Of a DNA stretch of 64,000 nucleotides, positions 16,230-24,173 are shown in pieces. Position numbers and translations under genes: made by a program. Position 1 is the first letter of the stretch. The number at the start of each line of letters is the position of its first letter. The DNA lies in assembly GCF_051903925.1 (NCBI RefSeq), contig NZ_CP173678.1:682001-746000 (forward strand), read 5' to 3'. The notes under the pieces were generated by a model, which saw nothing but the letters and a program-made list of their open reading frames with translations, was not told the DNA's origin and made no database searches. Origin of the DNA: G051903925 sp051903925 (GTDB lineage Bacteria > Pseudomonadota > Alphaproteobacteria > Zavarziniales > Zavarziniaceae).

Positions 16230-17050
16230 GCCCAACAGACTTCGAAGCCATCACCGGGGCCTACACGTCCGTCCGCGGGACCAAGATCTATTACGACCAG
16301 CTGGGCAGCGGCGTGCCGCTCGTGTGCATCCACACGGCGGGCTCGTGCTCCATGCAGTATCACGAGATCATGCCCCTGCTGGCGGCGGCCGGATTCCGCG
16401 TGATCGCGCCCGACCTGCCGGGCCATGGCAAGTCGCTGCCCCATGACTGGCAGCCCTTCACCCGCATGCGCGACTATGGCGAATTCGTCTGGGACTTCAT
16501 CGCCAAGGTGACCGGCGGGCAGAAGGCCGTCGTGCTGGGCTGCTCCATCGGCGGCAACATGGCGACCGACCTGGCCGCCCATCATTCGGACGGCCTGCTG
16601 GCGGCGATCGCCATGGAGGGCGGGGCCGTCGTGCCCATGCTCGACGTCAAGGAACGGGCGGAGCCGCATGCCAGCCCGGGCTGGTACTACTTCGCGGAGA
16701 CGGGGTGCGTTGCGTCCTGCTACCACCCGATGCGGCCGGGCAAGGATGTGGAGCTGCAATGGCTGCACAAGTTCTCGTCCCAGGCGATCATGATCGGTGA
16801 CCTGCAGTGCTGGGTGAACCACGACGTGGTCGACAAGATGCGGGACGTCACCTGCCCCTATCTCAATGTCCGCGGCGGCGCCGACTTCTTCGTGACCGAG
16901 GAAACGACGGCGCTGGCCCTGAAGAACGTGCCAAACGGACTGGGGGAGGCCGCCTTCATCGAGAACATCGGCCATTACCCCCATTTCGAGCAGCCGCAGG
17001 TGGTGGCCGACCTGGTCCTCGACTTCCTGCGCCGCCGCACGGTGATCTGA
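16226..17050 (+). CDS. Alpha/beta hydrolase
   Basis: A 274-residue alpha/beta hydrolase. The oxyanion region is VCIHTAG near residue 33, DLPGHGKS follows near 62, the nucleophile elbow is LGCSIGGNMA near 105 (Ser in C-S-I-G-G) and the catalytic His is in IENIGHYPHFEQP near 250. The acidic member is probably in VRGGADFFV near 217. It is coupled to the SCP2-like gene upstream. The resemblance is to ring-cleavage-product hydrolases and lactonases, but no exact substrate can be named. Confidence 0.88.
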   Translation: MSPTDFEAITGAYTSVRGTKIYYDQLGSGVPLVCIHTAGSCSMQYHEIMPLLAAAGFRVIAPDLPGHGKSLPHDWQPFTRMRDYGEFVWDFIAKVTGGQKAVVLGCSIGGNMATDLAAHHSDGLLAAIAMEGGAVVPMLDVKERAEPHASPGWYYFAETGCVASCYHPMRPGKDVELQWLHKFSSQAIMIGDLQCWVNHDVVDKMRDVTCPYLNVRGGADFFVTEETTALALKNVPNGLGEAAFIENIGHYPHFEQPQVVADLVLDFLRRRTVI

Positions 17051-17071
17051 GGGCGGAGGCGTTGCTTTGTG

Positions 17072-17182
17072 ATGCTTCGAGACAGCCCTCCGGGCTTCCT
17101 CAGCATGACGCGGTTGTTTTCTTTGTGATTTCCAACGGCGTCATGCTGAGGAGCGGCCCAAAGGGACGCGTCTCGAAGCATC
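17072..17182. repeat. Two inverted units of the dispersed palindromic repeat
   Basis: Unit one (17072-17110) begins ATGCTTCGAGAC and ends CTCAGCATGACG. Unit two (17139-17182) is its inverse, beginning CGTCATGCTGAGGAG and ending GTCTCGAAGCAT. Both fold as hairpins and together form a larger cruciform arrangement between the hydrolase and the EthD-like gene. Confidence 0.85.
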
Positions 17183-17248
17183 GCAGGGCAACATCGACGA
17201 CAAGTCATTCCGAAGGGCCCATCAGAGGCCAAACTGGAGGGAACACTC

Positions 17249-17602
17249 ATGCCCCACTACACGATCATCGTCCTGAGCAATCCCGTCGCCGGGCGCGAGG
17301 CCGAGTATGACGCGTGGTACACGAACACCCACATCGTCGACCTGCTGAAGGTGCCGGGGGTGAAGACGGCGCAGCGCTTCAAGCTGATGGGCGACTTCAC
17401 CCAGAACTGCCCGCAGCAGTACATCGCGCAATATGGGGTCGAGACGGACGACCTGCCCGCCATGATGGCCGAGATCCAGAAGCGCCTGGGGACCGACGCC
17501 ATGCCGATGACGGAGGCCTTCGACATGGGCTCGGCCGCGTTCCTGGTAGCGGAAGCGGTGACAGAAAAGCTGCAGACCAAGCTGGCCCAGGCCGCGGAGT
17601 AG
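17249..17602 (+). CDS. EthD-like ferredoxin-fold protein
   Basis: This 117-residue protein begins MPHYTIIVLSNPVAGREAEY. That pattern, with AWYTNTHIVDLLKVPGVKTA, is typical of small dimeric alpha/beta-barrel proteins (EthD/DUF4286-like). There the conserved W-Y-x2-T-H region lines a pocket. Relatives often sit in catabolic clusters next to hydrolases and dehydrogenases. It has a GGAGGGA ribosome site and follows a repeat, so it may have its own mRNA end. Function unknown. Confidence 0.75.
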   Translation: MPHYTIIVLSNPVAGREAEYDAWYTNTHIVDLLKVPGVKTAQRFKLMGDFTQNCPQQYIAQYGVETDDLPAMMAEIQKRLGTDAMPMTEAFDMGSAAFLVAEAVTEKLQTKLAQAAE

Positions 17603-17653
17603 CCAGACCCTTCAGTATGGGCCTGAGCGACCACCAGGTGCGGCGAACTTGGG

Positions 17654-17684
17654 CCCTCCCCCATCCCTGAGGGACGGGGGAGGG
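17654..17684. terminator. Bidirectional hairpin terminator between convergent genes
   Basis: Arms CCCTCCCCCATCCC (17654-17667) and GGGACGGGGGAGGG (17671-17684) pair over 14 positions with one A-C mismatch and a 3-base loop. It lies between the EthD-like gene and the stop of the convergent flavin oxidoreductase. Confidence 0.6.
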
Positions 17685-17689
17685 AGCTA

Positions 17690-18985
17690 TCAGGCCGCCA
17701 CCGACTCGGCGCGGACCAAGCGGGCGGCGGTGTCGGCCTCGTTCTGCTGGTAGCGGTTGAAGGCGTCGAAGACCGGCATGTGCAGGTCAGGCTCCAGCCC
17801 CTCGCCCAGGCGGATCAGCTGGAGGCAGAACCAGCCCTGCTTGCCCCAACCCTCGACGCTGCGGAACAGGGTCGGGTCCGGGTTGGGGCCCAGCGCGTCG
17901 GCGTCCATCGCCAAAGTGCGCTCGAACACCGGGGCGAAATGCGTGCTGCCGTTGAGCAGGCGGCGCGGGAAATCGGGATGGGTGCACATCGGCCGACCCA
18001 GGCCGATCAGGTCGGTGGCGCCAGATTCGATTGCCTCCTGCATCGCCTTGCGCGAGCGGAAGCCGCCGGTCAGCATCACCGGCATGCGCGCTTCCGGCTT
18101 GATCAGCGACGCGTATTCCAGGAAGTAGGCCTCGCGCGCGATCGTGCTCTGCTTGACCTGGCGCTGGCCTTCCTCGGTCCACGACGTGCCGATCATGCGT
18201 GGGTTCTCGTACGTGCCGCCCGACAGTTCCAGCATGTCGAGGCCGGTCTCGTTCAGCCAGCGCACGACCTGGATCGCCTCGTCATTGCTGAAGCCGCCCT
18301 GCTGGAAATCGGCGGAGTTCATCTTCAGGCCGACGGGGAAGTCGGCACCCACCGCGGCCCGGACCGCGCGCACGATCTCCAGCACGAAGCGGGCGCGGTT
18401 CTCCAGTGGGCCGCCCCAGGCATCGGTGCGCCGGTTGGCGATGGGCGAGAGGAACTGCGAGATCAGGTAGCCATGGGCGCCGTGGATCTGGACCCCGGTG
18501 AAGCCGGTGTCGCGCGCCACCCGGGCGACGTGCGCCCAGCGGCGGATGACGTCCAGGATCTCGTCCTCGGTCATGGCCCGGGGATGGCCGTGGGCGTCGC
18601 CCGGCAGGTCCAGCGGCACGGCCGAGGGGGCAGGCGGGTTCGCGTGGACGGCCTTTGGCGTCTGCCGGCCGGGATGGTTGATCTGCATCCACAGGTGGTT
18701 GCCGCCGACAGTTCCCGCCTTGGCCATGCGGCGCAGCGCGGCTTCCCCGCCATTGCCGTCGATCACGACATTGCCCGGGCGTTCCAGGTAGCGACGGTCG
18801 ACCTGGACATTGCCGGTGATGACCAGGCCGGCACCGCCCTCGCTCCAGCGACGATAGAGGCGATCCAGCTTCTCGGTCGCCCGATTGTACGGATCGGCCA
18901 GCCCCTCCGTCAGCGCCGCCTTGACCAGGCGGTTGGGCAGGATGGCTCCGCAAGGCAGACGCAACGACTCTCCCAGTACCGGCAT
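17690..18985 (-). CDS. NADH:flavin oxidoreductase, Old Yellow Enzyme family
   Basis: A 431-residue FMN enzyme of the OYE-like TIM barrel. Visible marks are LPNRLVKAALTEGLADP near residue 15, QINHPGRQ near 105 and QIHGAHGYLISQFLSP near 175, which includes the substrate-binding His and the conserved G-Y-L. Further marks are NRRTDAWGGPLENR near 195 and GLGRPM near 350. It lacks the C-terminal Fe-S and NAD modules of the large 2,4-dienoyl-CoA reductase type. It should reduce activated alkenes or related substrates. The start at 18985 is preceded by GGACGAGG; an in-frame extension to 19042 is less likely. Confidence 0.9.
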   Translation of the reverse strand: MPVLGESLRLPCGAILPNRLVKAALTEGLADPYNRATEKLDRLYRRWSEGGAGLVITGNVQVDRRYLERPGNVVIDGNGGEAALRRMAKAGTVGGNHLWMQINHPGRQTPKAVHANPPAPSAVPLDLPGDAHGHPRAMTEDEILDVIRRWAHVARVARDTGFTGVQIHGAHGYLISQFLSPIANRRTDAWGGPLENRARFVLEIVRAVRAAVGADFPVGLKMNSADFQQGGFSNDEAIQVVRWLNETGLDMLELSGGTYENPRMIGTSWTEEGQRQVKQSTIAREAYFLEYASLIKPEARMPVMLTGGFRSRKAMQEAIESGATDLIGLGRPMCTHPDFPRRLLNGSTHFAPVFERTLAMDADALGPNPDPTLFRSVEGWGKQGWFCLQLIRLGEGLEPDLHMPVFDAFNRYQQNEADTAARLVRAESVAA

Positions 18986-19115
18986 CGTTCCTCGTCCCTG
19001 TCGCTTATGGACGCCTTGTCCCGCTGCGTCCTTCTGTCCCAAAGCCTAGCACGACCCACCGGTCAGGGAATTCCTAACCGCAATTTTGGAGTGGGTCTGT
19101 GCCTGTGCGGGACTG

Positions 19116-19142
19116 GCAAGGGACGGGGTCCCTTGCTACAAG
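19116..19142 (+). promoter_or_regulatory. Inverted repeat with possible -10 upstream of hisB
   Basis: GCAAGGGAC (19116-19124), loop GGG, GTCCCTTGC (19128-19136) is a perfect 9-bp inverted repeat. TACAAG follows directly (19137-19142) and could be the -10 of the his operon promoter. The repeat may be an operator or an early mRNA hairpin. No leader peptide rich in His codons is visible between here and 19238. Confidence 0.4.
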
Positions 19143-19237
19143 TCGCCGCTTCCGGACCAGATGTCCGAATTCGGGCCCATGACCGGCGCTGCCGGCCGGG
19201 CCGGACCCCGGCGAGAGAGCCCCCGATAGGATCCGCG

Positions 19238-19837
19238 ATGCGTCAAGCCACGGTCGAGCGCAAGACCAAGGAGACCCGTATTACCGCGACCGTCAACCTG
19301 GACGGCACGGGCACCTATGACGTCTCGACCGGGATCGGCTTCCTGGACCATATGCTGGAGCAGCTCTCGCGCCACAGCCTGATCGACATCACGGTCAAGG
19401 CCGATGGCGACCTGCACATCGACTATCACCACACGACAGAGGACAGCGGCATTGCCCTGGGCGAGGCGGTGACACGCGCGCTGGGCGACCGGCGCGGCAT
19501 CACCCGTTATGGCAGCGCCATCATCCCGATGGACGAGACCTGTACCCGCGTCTCGCTCGACGCATCGAACCGGCCCTACCTGGTGTGGAAGGTCCATTTC
19601 ACCCGCGACAAGCTGGGCACGATGGACACGGAGCTGTTCAAGGAATGGTTCCAGGCCTTTGCCCAGGCGGCTGGCCTGACGCTGCATGTCGAGAACATGT
19701 ACGGCGAGAACAATCATCACATCGTCGAGTCCTGCTTCAAGGCGCTGGCGCGCGCGCTGCGCCAGGCGGTGACGATCGACCCGCGGGCCGAGGCGGCCGT
19801 GCCGTCGACCAAGGGCGTGCTGGGGGGCACGCTCTGA
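19238..19837 (+). CDS. hisB: Imidazoleglycerol-phosphate dehydratase
   Basis: A 199-residue enzyme catalysing the sixth step of histidine synthesis, IGP to imidazole-acetol phosphate. Metal-binding motifs are clear: GFLDHMLEQLSRH near residue 38, DYHHTTEDSGIALGEA near 65, and MYGENNHHIVESCFKALARA near 160. It is the short monofunctional form, without the phosphatase domain of enteric HisB. It is first in the visible his operon, and its TGA overlaps the ATG of the DUF2628 gene (TGATG). Confidence 0.98.
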   Translation: MRQATVERKTKETRITATVNLDGTGTYDVSTGIGFLDHMLEQLSRHSLIDITVKADGDLHIDYHHTTEDSGIALGEAVTRALGDRRGITRYGSAIIPMDETCTRVSLDASNRPYLVWKVHFTRDKLGTMDTELFKEWFQAFAQAAGLTLHVENMYGENNHHIVESCFKALARALRQAVTIDPRAEAAVPSTKGVLGGTL

Positions 19838-20310
19838 TGCTGGGCCGCGCGCGCGTCTACAGCGTCCATGCCTCGCCCGCGGCGGCGCCCGAGGACTGGG
19901 TTCTGGTGCCGGAGGGGTTCTCCTGGGGGGCCTTCGTCTTCTCGTGGATGTGGCTGGCCTATCGCCGCCTGTGGCTGGCGCTGGGCCTGTTCCTGGGCGT
20001 GCTGGTCGCCATCGGCCTGGCGCGCGTGCTGACCGGCTTCGATGCCGGCACCCATGCGACGCTGGTCCTGGCGGCGATGGTTTTCCTGGGCCTTGAGGGG
20101 AACGATCTGCGCCGGGCGCGGCTGGAAGCGCGCGGCTGGCGCGAACTGGGCGTTGTCGGCGCGCGCAGTTTGGACGAGGCAGAGGTCGCCATGCTGGCCC
20201 GCTTCGCCCCTGCGGCCGCCGTCGCCGCGCCCGTGCCGCAGGGCCTGTACCAACGCATCGGACCAGCCGCCGAAGGCGGCATGGGCCAGACCATGCCGGG
20301 GATCGCCTGA
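19837..20310 (+). CDS. DUF2628 membrane protein inside the his operon
   Basis: A 157-residue protein with the DUF2628 pattern: VLVPEGFSWGAFVFSWMWLAY near residue 25, where aromatic residues dominate. Two or three hydrophobic segments run to about residue 85. A soluble tail ends near GGMGQTMPGIA. It overlaps both hisB and hisH (TGATG at each end), so it is coupled to histidine synthesis genes. The same insertion is common in alphaproteobacteria, but no biochemical role is established. It probably sits in the inner membrane. Confidence 0.85.
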   Translation: MLGRARVYSVHASPAAAPEDWVLVPEGFSWGAFVFSWMWLAYRRLWLALGLFLGVLVAIGLARVLTGFDAGTHATLVLAAMVFLGLEGNDLRRARLEARGWRELGVVGARSLDEAEVAMLARFAPAAAVAAPVPQGLYQRIGPAAEGGMGQTMPGIA

Positions 20311-20957
20311 TGGCCCGCGGACGCGTCGCAATCGTCGACTATGGCTCCGGCAACCTGCGCTCGGCCCAGAAGGCGTTCGAGCGCGCGGCGCGGGACGAAG
20401 GCCTGCCGCTGGCGATCGACGTCACCTCCGACCCCCAGGCCGTGGCCGAGGCCGAGCGCATCGTCCTGCCCGGGGTTGGCGCCTTTGGCGACTGCCGCCG
20501 CGGCCTCTATGCCGTGCCCGGCATGGTCGAGGCGCTGGAGGAGGCCGTCATCCGCGGCGGGCGCCCGTTCCTGGGCATCTGCGTCGGCATGCAGCTGATG
20601 GTGCAGGAAGGCCTGGAGTTCGGCCGGCACGAGGGGCTGGGCTGGCTTGAGGGTCAGGTCGTCGCGATGGAGCCCGGCAACGGCCTGAAGGTTCCGCACA
20701 TGGGCTGGAACGAGCTGGGCCTGACGCAGGCCCACGCGCTGACGGCCGGCATCGCCGCCGGCGACCATGCCTATTTCGTGCATTCCTATCGCGTGCGCGG
20801 CACCCGCCCCGATCATGTCCTGGCCACTTCGGACTATGGCGAGGTGTTCCCCGCCGTGATCGGCCGGGACAACATGGCCGGGACGCAGTTCCACCCCGAG
20901 AAGAGCCAGGCGACGGGCCTGCGCCTGATCGGCAACTTCCTGCGGTGGCGCCCGTGA
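20310..20957 (+). CDS. hisH: Imidazole glycerol phosphate synthase, glutaminase subunit
   Basis: This 215-residue class I glutamine amidotransferase supplies ammonia to HisF. The triad is complete: nucleophile Cys in FLGICVGMQLM near residue 88, and His and Glu in GTQFHPEKSQ near 195. The opening motif VAIVDYGSGNLRS is typical. It overlaps DUF2628 upstream and a GNAT gene downstream (GTGA). Confidence 0.98.
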   Translation: MARGRVAIVDYGSGNLRSAQKAFERAARDEGLPLAIDVTSDPQAVAEAERIVLPGVGAFGDCRRGLYAVPGMVEALEEAVIRGGRPFLGICVGMQLMVQEGLEFGRHEGLGWLEGQVVAMEPGNGLKVPHMGWNELGLTQAHALTAGIAAGDHAYFVHSYRVRGTRPDHVLATSDYGEVFPAVIGRDNMAGTQFHPEKSQATGLRLIGNFLRWRP

Positions 20958-21517
20958 CGGCGCTGCACGGCCCGGGGCCCCAGGTGCCGATGCCGCCCGA
21001 CTGGCACGTGGAGCGGGTCGAGACCCTGGACGATGCCGAGCTGGAGGACCTTGTCGACCTGACGTTCGAGGCGGTGCAGGAAGGGGCCGGCTTTGGCTGG
21101 ACGGATCCGCCTCCGCCGCGCATGACGCTGGAAACCTTCTGGAAGGGCGTGCTGCTGGTGCCGCAGCGCAGCCTGTTCCTGGCCCGCGTCAACGGCACCG
21201 TGGTCGGCATGGCCCAGATGATCGGCGCCCTGCCCAACAACCAGGCCGGCGCCTTTGCCGCGGAAGTCTCCACCCTCTATGTCTCCGACCTGGCGCGGCA
21301 TCGCGGCCTGGCCGTGGCGATCCTGCGCGAGATCGAGGCCCTGGCCCTGGCCCGCCGCCTGGGCCAGCTCGACCTGCATGTGCGGGCCGACCGCACCGCG
21401 GCGATCGCCCTGTTCGAGCAGTACGGCTTCGCGCGCTGGGGCACGAAGCCCCGCTATGCGCTGGTCCGCGGCCAATACCTGGCCGGCCACTATTACAGCA
21501 AGGTGCTCAGGCCGTGA
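20954..21517 (+). CDS. GNAT family N-acetyltransferase inserted between hisH and hisA
   Basis: A 187-residue single-domain GNAT protein from GTG 20954, which overlaps the hisH stop as GTGA; an earlier GTG at 20945 is also possible. The acetyl-CoA region reads AAEVSTLYVSDLARHRGLAVAI near residue 100 (V-x-x-x-x-R-x-x-G/A), and a typical C-terminal ALFEQYGF follows. Its stop overlaps the hisA GTG. Being coupled on both sides it must be made in step with His enzymes, yet no acetylation step is known in the pathway. It may acetylate a small molecule or protein; the substrate is unknown. Confidence 0.9.
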   Translation: MTALHGPGPQVPMPPDWHVERVETLDDAELEDLVDLTFEAVQEGAGFGWTDPPPPRMTLETFWKGVLLVPQRSLFLARVNGTVVGMAQMIGALPNNQAGAFAAEVSTLYVSDLARHRGLAVAILREIEALALARRLGQLDLHVRADRTAAIALFEQYGFARWGTKPRYALVRGQYLAGHYYSKVLRP

Positions 21518-22233
21518 TCCTGTACCCCGCCATCGACCTGAAGGACGGCGCCATCGTGCGGCTGCTGCATGGCGACTTCGACGCCATCACCCGCTATGGC
21601 GATGATCCCGCGGCCCAGGCCGCGACATTTGCCCAGGCGGGCTTCACCTGGCTGCACATGGTCGACCTGGACGGCGCCAAGACGGGGCAGGCCGCCAACG
21701 CCGCCTCCGTCCGGGCCGTGCTGGCCGGAACCAGCGGCCTGAAGCTGCAGCTGGGCGGCGGCATCCGATCGCTGGCCACGGTCGAGACCTGGCTCGCGGC
21801 GGGTGTTGCCCGCGTCGTGCTGGGCAGCGTTGCCGTGCGCGATCCCGACCTGGTCCGGGCCGCCTGCCACGCCTTCCCCGGGCAGGTGGCGCTGGGCATC
21901 GATGCCAAGGGCGGCCGCGTCGCCGTCCAGGGCTGGACCGAGACGACGGACGTGACGGTGGTCGACCTGGCCCGCCGCTTCGAGGATGCCGGGGCGGCGG
22001 CTGTGATCTATACCGATATCGGCCGCGACGGCGCCCTGACGGGGCCGGACGTTGACGGCACGGCGGCCCTGGCGCAGGCCGTGGCGATCCCCGTGATCGC
22101 CAGCGGTGGCGTGTCGTCGGTCGAGGATCTGGTGGCGCTGAAGGGCCGCGGCATTCCCGGCTGCATCATCGGCCGCGCCCTCTATGACGGCCGGATCGAG
22201 CCGCGCCAGGCCCTGGAAAGGATGGCTGCCTGA
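21514..22233 (+). CDS. hisA: ProFAR isomerase (phosphoribosylformimino-5-aminoimidazole carboxamide ribotide isomerase)
   Basis: A 239-residue TIM-barrel enzyme of histidine synthesis. It opens with YPAIDLKDGAIVRL (catalytic Asp near residue 8) and has LQLGGGIRS near 75, GIDAKGG near 128 (second catalytic Asp) and VIASGGVSS near 195. GTG start overlaps the GNAT stop; the TGA overlaps hisF ATG. Confidence 0.98.
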   Translation: MILYPAIDLKDGAIVRLLHGDFDAITRYGDDPAAQAATFAQAGFTWLHMVDLDGAKTGQAANAASVRAVLAGTSGLKLQLGGGIRSLATVETWLAAGVARVVLGSVAVRDPDLVRAACHAFPGQVALGIDAKGGRVAVQGWTETTDVTVVDLARRFEDAGAAAVIYTDIGRDGALTGPDVDGTAALAQAVAIPVIASGGVSSVEDLVALKGRGIPGCIIGRALYDGRIEPRQALERMAA

Positions 22234-22991
22234 TGCTGAAAGCGCGCGTCATCCCGTGCCTGGACGTCCATGCCGGACGGGTGGTCAAGGGCGTCAACTT
22301 CGTCAACCTGATCGATGCGGGCGATCCCGTGGAGCAGGCCCGCCTCTATGATGCCGAAGGGGCGGACGAGCTCTGCTTCCTGGACATCACGGCGTCGAGC
22401 GACGACCGCGCCATCCTGCTGGACGTCGTCACTCGCACGGCGGAGCAGTGCTTCATGCCGCTGACGGTCGGCGGTGGCGTGCGCGCGGTCGAGGATGTGC
22501 GCCGCCTGCTGCGCGCCGGCGCGGACAAGGTGTCGATGAACACCGCCGCGATCGACCGCCCCGACCTGGTGCGGGAGGCGGCGGAGAAGTTCGGCGCCCA
22601 GTGCGTCGTGGTCGCTATCGACGCCAAGCAGACGGCGCCGGCCAAGTGGGAGGTCTTCACCCATGGCGGGCGGCGGGCCACGGGCCTGGACGCCGTCGCC
22701 TGGGCCGAGAAGGTGGCGGCCCTGGGCGCGGGGGAGATCCTGCTGACCTCCATGGACCGGGACGGCACGCGCGCCGGCTTCGACCTGGACCTGACGCGCA
22801 GCGTGGCCGACGCCGTGCCGGTGCCGGTAATCGCCAGCGGCGGCGTCGGCACGCTGGACGACCTGGCCGATGGCATCATCGCAGGACATGCGTCGGCCGT
22901 CCTGGCGGCCTCCATCTTCCATTTCGGCACCTATCGCATTGCCGAGGCCAAGGCACGGCTGGCCGAGCGCGGCGTCCCGGTGCGGCCCTGA
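22233..22991 (+). CDS. hisF: Imidazole glycerol phosphate synthase, cyclase subunit
   Basis: A 252-residue TIM barrel that uses HisH-derived ammonia to close the imidazole ring. Catalytic Asp residues lie in IPCLDVHAGRVVKG near residue 11 and in VVVAIDAKQ near 130. Phosphate-binding motifs are LTVGGGVR near 80 and VIASGGVG near 203. The start overlaps the hisA stop (TGATG) and the end is 9 bases from hisE. Confidence 0.98.
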   Translation: MLKARVIPCLDVHAGRVVKGVNFVNLIDAGDPVEQARLYDAEGADELCFLDITASSDDRAILLDVVTRTAEQCFMPLTVGGGVRAVEDVRRLLRAGADKVSMNTAAIDRPDLVREAAEKFGAQCVVVAIDAKQTAPAKWEVFTHGGRRATGLDAVAWAEKVAALGAGEILLTSMDRDGTRAGFDLDLTRSVADAVPVPVIASGGVGTLDDLADGIIAGHASAVLAASIFHFGTYRIAEAKARLAERGVPVRP

Positions 22992-23000
22992 GGCCCGGTG

Positions 23001-23318
23001 ATGAGCGAGACGCTTGACCGCCTGACCGCCACGATCCTGGCGCGCAAGGGGGCTGACCCGACGTCCAGCTATGTCGCGAAGCTGCTGGCCAAGGGTGTGC
23101 CCCACATCGCCAAGAAGCTGGGCGAGGAAGCGGTCGAGACGGCAATTGCCGCGGCCGAGCGCGACAGGGGCGCCGTGATCCGCGAATCCGCCGACCTGCT
23201 GTTCCACCTGCACGTCCTGTGGGCGGCGATGGACGTGGCGCCGGCCGAGGTCATGGCCGAACTCGACCGCCGCGAAGGCACCTCCGGCATCGCCGAGAAG
23301 GCCGCGCGCAAGGAGTGA
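23001..23318 (+). CDS. hisE: Phosphoribosyl-ATP pyrophosphatase
   Basis: A 105-residue all-helical MazG-like enzyme for the second step of histidine synthesis. The nucleotide/Mg motif KKLGEEAVETAIAAAE (E-E-x2-E) is near residue 38, followed by ESADLLFHLHVLW. A GTG at 22998 could add one residue. It is the last gene of the cluster; hisI, hisG, hisD and hisC are not in this window. A pair of palindromic repeats follows. Confidence 0.96.
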   Translation: MSETLDRLTATILARKGADPTSSYVAKLLAKGVPHIAKKLGEEAVETAIAAAERDRGAVIRESADLLFHLHVLWAAMDVAPAEVMAELDRREGTSGIAEKAARKE

Positions 23319-23331
23319 CGGGGCGGGTGTG

Positions 23332-23446
23332 ATGCTTCGAGACGCGGGCCTGAAGGCCCGCTCCTCAGCATGACGCCGTCAGGAAGAACCCAACAAATCC
23401 AACGGCGTCATGCTGAGGAGGCGGCATAGCCGCCGTCTCGAAGCAT
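23332..23446. repeat. Two inverted units of the dispersed palindromic repeat between hisE and secB
   Basis: Unit one (23332-23375) starts ATGCTTCGAGACGCG and ends CTCAGCATGACG. Unit two (23406-23446) is the inverse form. They fill the gap between the two convergent genes and probably serve as mRNA 3' ends for both. Confidence 0.85.
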
Positions 23447-23459
23447 CAGGTGCGACGCC

Positions 23460-23960
23460 TCAGGCCTGCGCCGGGGCCTGGGCGGCTTCGGCCTGGGCCT
23501 GGGCCATGCGCTGTCGGTAGAGCGTGGCGAAGTCGATCGGGTCCAGCATGACAGGCGGGAAGCCGCCGTCGCGCGTGGCATCCGCCACGATCCGCCGGGC
23601 AAAGGGGAAGATCAGGCGCGGGCATTCGATCAGCAGGAAGGGCTGCACGCTCTCTTCCGGGATGTTGCGCAGCGAGAACAGGCCGGCATAGGAAAGCTCG
23701 CACACGAAGGCCACGCGGTCGTCGTTCTTGGCCGTCGCCTGGATCTTCAGCTCGACCTCGAACCGGTCGGTCCCGGCGCGCCGGGCCTGGACGTCGACCG
23801 CCACCTCGATCCGCGGGGCGCTGGACATGGCCAGGCTTTGCGGCGCGTTCGGGTTCTCGAACGACAGGTCGCGCACGTACTGGGCCAGGATGCCGACCTG
23901 CACCGCATTGGGGTTGGGCTGCCCGCCATTGCCGGCCTGGCCGGGGTCGATCGACGACAT
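23460..23960 (-). CDS. secB: Protein-export chaperone SecB
   Basis: This 166-residue acidic chaperone holds secretory precursors unfolded and delivers them to SecA. Visible family marks are QYVRDLSFENPNAP near residue 27, VCELSYAGLFSLRNIP near 85 and CPRLIFPFARRIVADATRDGG near 113, where the CPRLIFPF block is diagnostic. The tail is rich in Ala and Gln. It is divergent from the Tim44-like gene, as is usual in Rhodospirillales. Confidence 0.97.
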   Translation of the reverse strand: MSSIDPGQAGNGGQPNPNAVQVGILAQYVRDLSFENPNAPQSLAMSSAPRIEVAVDVQARRAGTDRFEVELKIQATAKNDDRVAFVCELSYAGLFSLRNIPEESVQPFLLIECPRLIFPFARRIVADATRDGGFPPVMLDPIDFATLYRQRMAQAQAEAAQAPAQA

Positions 23961-24173
23961 GACAAATGCTCCTCTGAACGCCCGGGCGGGGCTAGCATGG
24001 ATCGATTGCCGCCCACAAGTATTGTGACTGGACGGGCCGGCCGGATCGCGGGCCTGCGACGGATCCGCGAAACCCGACCGCGGAAACCGGCCAATCGGCG
24101 CTACCCGGCTGGACCCCCGGGAATGCCTGACCTAGAGTGACTTCTTTGTCGGGCGAAAGGCTCGTACGCCCAC

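Noticed and set aside
19043..19237. His-attenuator leader peptide before hisB
   Set aside because: No short frame with a run of His codons is present in this gap, so a classical attenuator is not supported.
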